A model generated the notes under the pieces. The model searched no databases. It saw only the letters and a program-made list of their open reading frames with translations, and was not told the DNA's origin. The translations under genes were made by a program, and so were the position numbers. From Alcaligenes endophyticus (GTDB lineage Bacteria > Pseudomonadota > Gammaproteobacteria > Burkholderiales > Burkholderiaceae_B), in assembly GCF_026344035.1 (NCBI RefSeq), contig NZ_JAPKND010000008.1, forward strand, positions 62,001-126,000: 64,000 nt of DNA, given 5' to 3'. Shown here piece by piece: positions 58,062-64,000 of the stretch; positions within the stretch are counted from its first letter, which is position 1, and the number at the start of each line of letters is the position of its first letter.

Positions 58062-58610
58062 TTACTTTGCTACAAACTGCCCAAACCCCGCATTCCAATA
58101 GAGTAAAGGGGAAGCAGATGCCTGCTGGGCATGATGCACCAGCAGCACTCGCCCAAAGACTAAAGCATGGCTATGGCGCTCGACAATATGTACAGTTTCA
58201 CACGCCAATGCAGCCGGCGCCTCTTCAGCCAAAAAAATACCTTGAGGCGAGCGACGCCATGGGTGCCCCTGATAACGCTCGCCTGCCTTCAGGCCACCTA
58301 CTCCGGCAAACTGCTCTGCTAACTGGCGCTGCTCTGCACCCAGGACATTCACACCAAATAAACCACTGTCACGCAATAGGGGCCAAGCCGAGGAGCTTTG
58401 ATTCACACACACCAATATCTCGGCAGGTTCAGCGGAAACGGCGGTCACAGAGGTTGCTGTTAAGCCTCCCAGCATATTTCCATGGCTAACCGTAATCACG
58501 CACGCCGTGCCACCAAGGTGGCGCATGGCTTGTTTAAAAGCAGACGGCGTAATACCTTCTGGAGACTCCAGCACGTTATCGGCGATAAGTGCATCGGCTA
58601 TGACAGTCAT
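58062..58610 (-). CDS. flavin reductase family protein
   Basis: About 182 residues of the HpaC/RutF type. 'AMRHLGGTACVITV', 'GLTATSVTAVSAEPAEILVC' and 'GLFGVNVLGAEQRQLAEQF' are FMN-binding features, and 'LLYWNAGFGQF' is a common C-terminal pattern. It would reduce FMN with NAD(P)H, usually for a partner monooxygenase, none of which is adjacent. The ATG at 58610 is preferred over a frame start 57 nt upstream, though its ribosome site is weak. Confidence 0.85.
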   Translation of the reverse strand: MTVIADALIADNVLESPEGITPSAFKQAMRHLGGTACVITVSHGNMLGGLTATSVTAVSAEPAEILVCVNQSSSAWPLLRDSGLFGVNVLGAEQRQLAEQFAGVGGLKAGERYQGHPWRRSPQGIFLAEEAPAALACETVHIVERHSHALVFGRVLLVHHAQQASASPLLYWNAGFGQFVAK

Positions 58611-58877
58611 GACAACAATACTCGTAGAAACAAAAAGAAGGCCCCTATGCCTTCTATGTCTCAACACATTACCATGCCAGCGCTATGTCTTGCTGCATAA
58701 ACTTATTATATTTAGCCACTATAAGAGCTCTACAACGCCTACAGCATCATATGTTTATTCACGAATAAAAAATTATCCATAACCCCGGCCCACATACCCC
58801 TTTCTGTTACCATCCTTTGAAGTAGCTCACTTAATAGCGCTCGCTATCATTAATACACCAGCAAGGAGGCGTATGAA

Positions 58878-61145
58878 ATGCCAAAAGGAATAAAAGACTA
58901 CACTCACCCCGCAGGGGGCTGGGACGCATTAAAAGCAGTTGCTGGCGCAGTCCGCGACGAAATGGGGGCTAGCAGTCATACGCGTGCGTTGCTAAAAATG
59001 AATCAGCCGTTAGGCTTCGATTGCCCAGGATGTGCTTGGCCCGACCCAAAACATACTTCCTCATTTGAGTTCTGCGAAAATGGCGCAAAAGCAGTGACTT
59101 GGGAAGCTACGCCAAAACGAGTCACGGCAGAATTCTTTGCCCAGCATAGCGTCACTGAGTTATGGTCATGGTCAGACTATGCACTCGAGGATCAAGGACG
59201 CCTAACACAGCCAATGCGCTACGATGCTAGCACCGATCACTTTGTACCCATCAGCTGGTCTGAAGCCTTTGAACGCGCTGGACACGTCCTGCAAAACCTA
59301 GATAGCCCCACTCAAGCAGAATTCTATACCTCGGGGCGCACCTCGAATGAGGCTGCTTTTCTATACCAGCTTTTCGGCCGGGAATTTGGCCACAATAACT
59401 TTCCAGACTGCTCCAACATGTGCCACGAATCCACCAGCGTGGGCTTGCCTAAGTCCATAGGAGTAGGCAAAGGCACCGTTACTTTAGACGATTTTGCGGT
59501 CACCGACGCGGTATTCTGTATTGGTCACAACCCGGGCACCAACCACCCCCGAATGCTTAGAACGCTTGCCCAGGTCAGACAACGTGGCAAAACGGTGGTA
59601 GCGATTAACCCCATGCGTGAACGCGGTTTGGAAATGTTCCAGGACCCGCAATCGCCTACACAAATGCTCTCTGACGGCCATACAACGATAGATCAGGCTT
59701 ACTTTCAAGTTAAGGTCGGCGGCGATGTAGCCTTGTTTAAAGGCATGATTAAAGCTTTGCTGGCGGCTGACAAGGCGGAGCTTGCTAACGGAGGTAAAGG
59801 GCTGTTAGACCGGGTATTCATCGCTGAACACACCGTGGGTTATGATGCCTTAAAAGCAGATATCGACGCCTCACCCTGGGAAGCCTTAGTTCGCCGCTCG
59901 GGATTAACCCGTGCTCAAATTGAAGCCGCCGCCAAAATCTACTGGGAGGCAGAAAGCGCCATATTCTGTTATGGCATGGGCGTCACCCAACACCGCCATG
60001 GTACAGAAGTCATACAGCAAATGACCAATTTACTTCTGTTACGTGGCAATATGGGACGACCTGGCGCAGGCATATGCCCCTTGCGTGGCCATTCTAACGT
60101 TCAAGGCGATCGCACAGTCGGTATTACCGAAATTCCTACTGAAGCTTTCTTAGCCCAGTTAGATAAAGTATTCGGCATTAACAGCCCTCGTCAGCATGGT
60201 CACAATGCCGTCAACGCGCTAGCTGCCATGCACAAAGGCGAATCTAAAGCCTTTATCGGCTTAGGCGGTAACTTTGCTACGGCGATGAGCGACCCAGATA
60301 TCGCCTACCCGGCATTCCGCAAACTTAAATTGAATGTACAAATCGTCACCAAACTAAATCGCACCTGCCTTTTAACTGCCACCGAAACTATTATCTTGCC
60401 CTGCTTGGGCAGAACCGAACTAGATATACAACGCAGTGGTAGGCAAGCCATTACTGTAGAAGATTCTATGTCTATGGTTCACGCTTCAGCTGGCTTCCTT
60501 AAGCCTGCCTCTACTGAACTACGCTCAGAGCCTGCTATTGTGGCTGGTTTAGCAATGGCCACTATCCCCCATACCGTTGTCGACTGGCAATCTTTGGTGG
60601 ACGATTATGATTTAATACGCGACAAAATAGAAGCGGTATACCCTGACTTCCACAATTTCAATCAGCGTATCCACATACCTGGCGGATTTCGCTTAACCGT
60701 AGGGGCGAGCGAACGAAAATGGGGTACACCTGATGGCAAAGCGCACTTTCTAGTCATGGAAGGCAGCGATGAAGATGATGGTCAAGACGATAGCCGCTTT
60801 ACGCTCACGACAGTGCGCAGCCACGATCAATACAACACCACCATTTATGGTCTGAACGACCGTTATCGCGGCATCAGCGGAAGGCGCGACGTGCTATTTG
60901 CTAACGCACAAGACTTAGAAGAGTTAGGGCTAACAGAGGGCGATGTGGTCGACGTAATCTCGGGTGAGCGTAAACTTAGAGGATTAACACTGGTCTCGCA
61001 TGCTATCTCATCAGGTTCTTTAGCGACCTACTTTCCGGAAGCAAACTGCCTAGTAAGCTTAGACGCTAAGGATCATCACAGCGACGTGCCCGCATACAAA
61101 TCCATCCCTGTCACATTGCAGAAAGTTGAACATGCGCTAAGTTGA
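58878..61145 (+). CDS. molybdopterin oxidoreductase, FdhF/YdeP alpha-subunit family
   Basis: 755 residues. N-terminal 'GFDCPGCAWPDP' has Cys49 and Cys52, part of the possible Fe-S region, and 'MCHESTSVGLPKSIGVGKG' matches the YdeP/FdhF family. 'YGMGVTQHRHGTEVIQQMT' and 'NMGRPGAGICPLRGHSNVQG' are bis-MGD-binding landmarks. The C-terminal DMSO-reductase domain is 'TTVRSHDQYNTTIYGLNDRY'. The family includes formate dehydrogenase-like and acid-stress YdeP proteins of unclear reaction. No small Fe-S subunit is nearby, so it is probably a soluble single-chain enzyme. AAGGAGG lies well placed before the ATG. Confidence 0.88.
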   Translation: MPKGIKDYTHPAGGWDALKAVAGAVRDEMGASSHTRALLKMNQPLGFDCPGCAWPDPKHTSSFEFCENGAKAVTWEATPKRVTAEFFAQHSVTELWSWSDYALEDQGRLTQPMRYDASTDHFVPISWSEAFERAGHVLQNLDSPTQAEFYTSGRTSNEAAFLYQLFGREFGHNNFPDCSNMCHESTSVGLPKSIGVGKGTVTLDDFAVTDAVFCIGHNPGTNHPRMLRTLAQVRQRGKTVVAINPMRERGLEMFQDPQSPTQMLSDGHTTIDQAYFQVKVGGDVALFKGMIKALLAADKAELANGGKGLLDRVFIAEHTVGYDALKADIDASPWEALVRRSGLTRAQIEAAAKIYWEAESAIFCYGMGVTQHRHGTEVIQQMTNLLLLRGNMGRPGAGICPLRGHSNVQGDRTVGITEIPTEAFLAQLDKVFGINSPRQHGHNAVNALAAMHKGESKAFIGLGGNFATAMSDPDIAYPAFRKLKLNVQIVTKLNRTCLLTATETIILPCLGRTELDIQRSGRQAITVEDSMSMVHASAGFLKPASTELRSEPAIVAGLAMATIPHTVVDWQSLVDDYDLIRDKIEAVYPDFHNFNQRIHIPGGFRLTVGASERKWGTPDGKAHFLVMEGSDEDDGQDDSRFTLTTVRSHDQYNTTIYGLNDRYRGISGRRDVLFANAQDLEELGLTEGDVVDVISGERKLRGLTLVSHAISSGSLATYFPEANCLVSLDAKDHHSDVPAYKSIPVTLQKVEHALS

Positions 61146-61171
61146 ACTACGTAGCATCGAACCTTTGGAGG

Positions 61172-61206
61172 TTCAAAAAAAGCGGACTCGTAAGAGTCCG
61201 CTTTGC
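61172..61206. terminator. bidirectional terminator between molybdoenzyme gene and rplQ
   Basis: AAAGCGGACTC (61179-61189) pairs perfectly with GAGTCCGCTTT (61194-61204) around GTAA. On the minus strand it is followed by a T-run, ending the alpha operon. Confidence 0.9.
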
Positions 61207-61225
61207 ATAGGAAAAGCTAAAAAGC

Positions 61226-61612
61226 TTATTCCGCTGCGTCTTCTTGCTCTACTTCAGGACGATCAACCAATTCCATGAAAGCCATGGGAGCGTTGTCGCC
61301 TTGACGGAAGCCCATTTTCAGAACGCGTGTGTAACCACCATTGCGCTCTTTATAACGAGGACCGATGACTTCGAACAACTTGGTTACCGCGTCGCGATCA
61401 CGCAAACGGGCAAACGCCAAGCGGCGGTTAGCCAAAGTAGGGTTCTTACCCAGCGTGATCAGCGGCTCGATAACGCGACGCAGTTCTTTTGCTTTAGGCA
61501 AGGTTGTTTTGATCGCTTCGTGAGTCAACAAAGAAACGGACATGTTGCGGAACATGGCCAAACGGTGACTACTAGTGCGATTGAGTTTACGCAAACCATG
61601 ACGGTGACGCAT
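61226..61612 (-). CDS. rplQ: 50S ribosomal protein L17
   Basis: 128 residues, last gene of the alpha operon. '[20 protein letters not shown]' and '[20 protein letters not shown]' are diagnostic of bacterial L17. It binds 23S rRNA near the exit tunnel. A 139-bp gap with hairpins separates it from rpoA. Confidence 0.98.
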   Translation of the reverse strand: MRHRHGLRKLNRTSSHRLAMFRNMSVSLLTHEAIKTTLPKAKELRRVIEPLITLGKNPTLANRRLAFARLRDRDAVTKLFEVIGPRYKERNGGYTRVLKMGFRQGDNAPMAFMELVDRPEVEQEDAAE

Positions 61613-61716
61613 AAGATTTTCCTAAAAATGAATCTAGTTACCACTACACAACACGTGTAGCCGTTACAAGCCTGGTTCTTCTATCAGCATTGCTGCGGAC
61701 CAGGTTGGTACTTCCA

Positions 61717-61746
61717 TTTATCCCAAGAAGACATTCTTGGGATAAA
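61717..61746. repeat. perfect 13-bp hairpin between rpoA and rplQ
   Basis: TTTATCCCAAGAA (61717-61729) pairs perfectly with TTCTTGGGATAAA (61734-61746) around GACA. It starts 6 bp after the rpoA stop on the minus strand. No T-run follows, so it may act as a processing or partial attenuation site within the operon rather than a full terminator. Confidence 0.7.
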
Positions 61747-61751
61747 CAAAA

Positions 61752-62735
61752 TTAAGGACGCTCTAAGCCTAGCGGCGGCCAGTTCTCGAGTTTCATACCC
61801 AAGGTTAAGCCACGTGCAGCCAATACTTCTTTGATTTCGTTCAAAGACTTACGGCCTAGGTTAGGTGTCTTAAGCAATTCGTTCTCAGTGCGTTGGATCA
61901 GATCACCGATATAGTAAATATTTTCGGCTTTCAGGCAATTAGCGGAACGCACTGTCAACTCTAAATCATCAACTGGACGCAGCAATACTGGATCGATCTG
62001 CGGTGCACCACGCTGAGGAGCTTCGTAGGACTCGCCCACACCTTCCAAAGCAGCAAATACCGAGATTTGATCCATCAAAATACGTGCAGCCTGACGCACA
62101 GCCTCTTCTGGAGTAACGATACCGTTAGTTTCGATATCCAACACCAATTTATCTAAGTCGGTACGCTGTTCAACGCGAGCGTTCTCGACAGCATAGCTGA
62201 CGCGGCGAATAGGACTGTACGACGCATCCAAGACGATACGACCAATAGTGTGACTGCGATCGTCGGACAACGCTCGGACATTACCAGGTACATAACCACG
62301 ACCCTGCTCAACTTTGATGTGCATTTCTAATTTGCCATCATCAGTTAAGTTGGCGATCACGTGATTAGGATTGATGATCTCTACATCGTGAGGCAGCTCA
62401 ATGTCGCTAGCCAATACTTGACCAGCACCTTCCTTGCGCAACACTAACGTCACTTCTTCACGGCTATGCAGCTTGAACACCACCCCTTTGAGGTTCAGCA
62501 ACACGTCAACCACATCTTCACCAACTCCAGGTAAAGTAGAGTATTCGTGCACAACACCGGTGATTTGCACCTCGGTAGGAGCATAACCCGTCATGGAGGA
62601 CAGCAAAATACGACGTAAAGCGTTCCCCAGAGTATGGCCATAGCCACGCTCAAAAGGTTCCATAATCACTTTAGCGTGATTCTTGCTGATTGCTTCGACT
62701 TCAATCGAACGGGGTTTCAAAAAACCTTGAGACAT
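61752..62735 (-). CDS. rpoA: RNA polymerase alpha subunit
   Basis: 327 residues, typical length. The N-terminal assembly domain has '[20 protein letters not shown]' and '[20 protein letters not shown]'. After a flexible linker the C-terminal domain has '[20 protein letters not shown]' and '[20 protein letters not shown]', which bind UP elements and activators. Flanked by rpsD upstream and rplQ downstream. Confidence 0.99.
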   Translation of the reverse strand: MSQGFLKPRSIEVEAISKNHAKVIMEPFERGYGHTLGNALRRILLSSMTGYAPTEVQITGVVHEYSTLPGVGEDVVDVLLNLKGVVFKLHSREEVTLVLRKEGAGQVLASDIELPHDVEIINPNHVIANLTDDGKLEMHIKVEQGRGYVPGNVRALSDDRSHTIGRIVLDASYSPIRRVSYAVENARVEQRTDLDKLVLDIETNGIVTPEEAVRQAARILMDQISVFAALEGVGESYEAPQRGAPQIDPVLLRPVDDLELTVRSANCLKAENIYYIGDLIQRTENELLKTPNLGRKSLNEIKEVLAARGLTLGMKLENWPPLGLERP

Positions 62736-62819
62736 GCGATTTCCTTTTCAATACCCTCGGCTCGTTACACCGATAAGGCTGACGGAAACTGGACAAAGCC
62801 AGCGAGGATGATCACAAAA

Positions 62820-62848
62820 CCCACTTACCGAAAAAGACGGGAAGTGGG
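62820..62848. repeat. hairpin between rpsD and rpoA
   Basis: CCCACTT (62820-62826) pairs with AAGTGGG (62842-62848), and inside it CCG pairs with CGG around AAAAAGA, with one A/G mismatch. It lies in the rpsD-rpoA gap and, read on the minus strand, is followed by TTTTG. It may lower transcription into rpoA or be a processing site. Confidence 0.5.
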
Positions 62849-62874
62849 CTTTGATGAACGTAATACTCGGCTAA

Positions 62875-63498
62875 TTAGCGCGAATACAATTCAACGACTA
62901 AAGATTCGTTGATATCGTGTGCAACGTCAGCACGATCTGGGATCTGCTTGAATACACCCGACAATTTACCGGCGTCAACTTCTACCCACTGAGGTAGACC
63001 GTTGCCAGTAGCCAAATCCAAGGACTCTTTAATACGAGCTTGAGCTTTTGCTTTCTCACGTACAGAAACCACATCACCTGCTTTAACCATCATAGAAGCG
63101 ATGTCAGCAGTGCGACCATTGATTTCAATAGCACGGTGAGTAACCAACTGACGCGCCTCAGCACGTGTAGAGCCGAAACCCATGCGGTAAACCACGTTGT
63201 CCAAGCGGCTTTCCAGCAACTGGATCAAGGTTTCACCTGTGTTACCACGGCGGCGATCAGCTTCTACAAAGTATTTACGGAACTGTTTTTCCAGTACACC
63301 GTACATACGCTTCAGTTTCTGTTTTTCACGCAACTGCAGGCCGAAATCGGAAGTGCGAGCACCCGAAGTACGACCGTGCTGGCCGGGACGGGATTCTAGT
63401 TTGCACTTGGAATCCAGTGAACGACGAGCGCTTTTAAGAAACAGATCGGTACCCTCGCGACGCGAGAGTTTACATTTAGGTCCAATATAACGAGCCAC
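62875..63498 (-). CDS. rpsD: 30S ribosomal protein S4
   Basis: 207 residues from a GTG at 63498, the correct start because S4 begins [10 protein letters not shown] and the longer frame only adds an unrelated leader; AAGGGGAAG lies upstream. '[20 protein letters not shown]' and '[20 protein letters not shown]' (S4 domain) are diagnostic. S4 nucleates 30S assembly and is the usual translational repressor of the alpha operon. Confidence 0.97.
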   Translation of the reverse strand: MARYIGPKCKLSRREGTDLFLKSARRSLDSKCKLESRPGQHGRTSGARTSDFGLQLREKQKLKRMYGVLEKQFRKYFVEADRRRGNTGETLIQLLESRLDNVVYRMGFGSTRAEARQLVTHRAIEINGRTADIASMMVKAGDVVSVREKAKAQARIKESLDLATGNGLPQWVEVDAGKLSGVFKQIPDRADVAHDINESLVVELYSR

Positions 63499-63509
63499 GT
63501 AACTTCCCC

Positions 63510-63908
63510 TTAAATCCGACGACGCTTGGGTGGACGGCAACCGTTATGCGGAATCGGTGTGATGTCTGCAATGCTGGTAATTTTGATACCTAATGCATTC
63601 AGAGCACGCACAGAGGATTCGCGGCCTGGGCCGGGTCCCTTGATGCGGACTTCCAGATTTTTAATACCGTATTCCATCGCGGTGCGACCTGCATTTTCAG
63701 CAGCAACCTGCGCGGCGAACGGAGTAGATTTGCGCGAACCTTTAAAGCCTGCGCCACCTGACGTTGCCCAGGACAAAGCATTGCCCTGACGGTCAGTAAT
63801 CGTAATGATCGTGTTGTTGAAAGAAGCGTGTACGTGGGCGATACCGTCCGCTACGCTCTTTCTGACTTTCTTGCGTGCGCGAGCTGCGCTGCCAGAAGCT
63901 TTAGCCAT
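63510..63908 (-). CDS. rpsK: 30S ribosomal protein S11
   Basis: 132 residues. '[20 protein letters not shown]' and C-terminal '[18 protein letters not shown]' are S11 signatures. Part of the 30S platform. Stop is 11 bp from the rpsD start. Confidence 0.98.
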   Translation of the reverse strand: MAKASGSAARARKKVRKSVADGIAHVHASFNNTIITITDRQGNALSWATSGGAGFKGSRKSTPFAAQVAAENAGRTAMEYGIKNLEVRIKGPGPGRESSVRALNALGIKITSIADITPIPHNGCRPPKRRRI

Positions 63909-63922
63909 CTTCTATTCCTCGA

Positions 63923-64000
63923 TTATTTCTTCAGAGACGCTGCTGCACGACGCGGACCTTTACGGGTACGAGCGTTTGTGCGTGTGCGCTGACCGCGTAC
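63923..64000 (-). CDS. rpsM: 30S ribosomal protein S13, C-terminal part only
   Basis: Only the last 25 codons are in the window. They read as the basic tail with 'GQRTRTNARTRKGPRRAA' and a final 'SLKK' before TAA at 63925-63923. This is the S13 C-terminus, which reaches into the ribosomal P site and binds tRNA. The gene continues past the window edge upstream of rpsK. Confidence 0.93.
   Translation of the reverse strand, partial: VRGQRTRTNARTRKGPRRAAASLKK

Noticed and set aside
63499-63540. 14-residue extension of S4
   Set aside because: S4 starts at the GTG that gives M-A-R-Y-I-G; the extension is unrelated to the family.

Overview
The window reads as a chromosomal segment of a betaproteobacterium, most likely of the order Burkholderiales, family Alcaligenaceae. 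The protein sequences are of that type: HutH/HutU/HutC, ResB/CcsB-type cytochrome c maturation, a two-heme cytochrome c4, a Mg-type HemB, and the alpha operon rpsM-rpsK-rpsD-rpoA-rplQ. The core gene order uvrA/MFS/ssb, aroK-aroB-dgt, lptM-lysA and engB-hemB-dsbD-cutA resembles Bordetella and relatives. Base composition looks moderate, near half G+C. The genus cannot be fixed by eye. I saw no tRNA, rRNA, transposase, prophage or CRISPR array.

Layout. (1) 1-3512: a minus-strand beta-oxidation pair, a thiolase cut by the window edge and a HAD-ECH multifunctional enzyme. (2) 3895-5006: a two-gene split chromate transporter. (3) 5082-9285: histidine catabolism, hutU-hutH with divergent hutC. (4) 9345-12690: a Rieske oxygenase with its flavin/2Fe-2S reductase and a divergent LysR regulator, substrate unknown. 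(5) 12744-18810: aromatic aminotransferase, a tyrosine phosphatase-like protein, a metallo-beta-lactamase-fold protein with a damaged metal motif, a ferritin-like protein and succinate-semialdehyde dehydrogenase. (6) 19042-34311: a roughly 15 kb acyl-CoA catabolic block. A minus-strand run encodes CoA ligase, SDR, acyl-CoA dehydrogenase and ECH-HAD enzyme. A divergent TetR regulator is followed by thiolase, a complete Liv-type ABC importer and a second CoA ligase. (7) 34413-49291: housekeeping genes (ssb, MFS, uvrA, dgt, aroB, aroK, mrcA, lptM, lysA) and a large membrane GGDEF/EAL protein. (8) 49382-57871: cytochrome c biogenesis (ccsB, resB), cytochrome c4, engB, hemB, dsbD, cutA. (9) 58062-61145: a flavin reductase and a YdeP/FdhF-type molybdoenzyme. 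(10) 61226-64000: the alpha operon.

How the genes fit together. Block 6 looks like one physiological unit. The ABC importer would bring in a carboxylic acid, one or both ligases would activate it to a CoA ester, and the dehydrogenase, hydratase/HAD, SDR and thiolase would shorten it, with the TetR protein as the likely acyl-CoA-responsive switch. The importer is annotated by family as branched-chain amino acid, but its position argues for an organic, fatty or aromatic acid. CcsB, ResB and DsbD together supply haem and reductant for cytochrome c assembly, and cytochrome c4 is a likely client.

The most interesting items are block 6, the orphan Rieske system beside hut, the MBL protein lacking two metal-ligand histidines, a pair of strong hairpins in a gene-free stretch (17237-17329), several dyads that look like operators, and perfect hairpins inside the alpha operon. 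None is proven novel. Each is something visible that an alignment or an experiment could settle.
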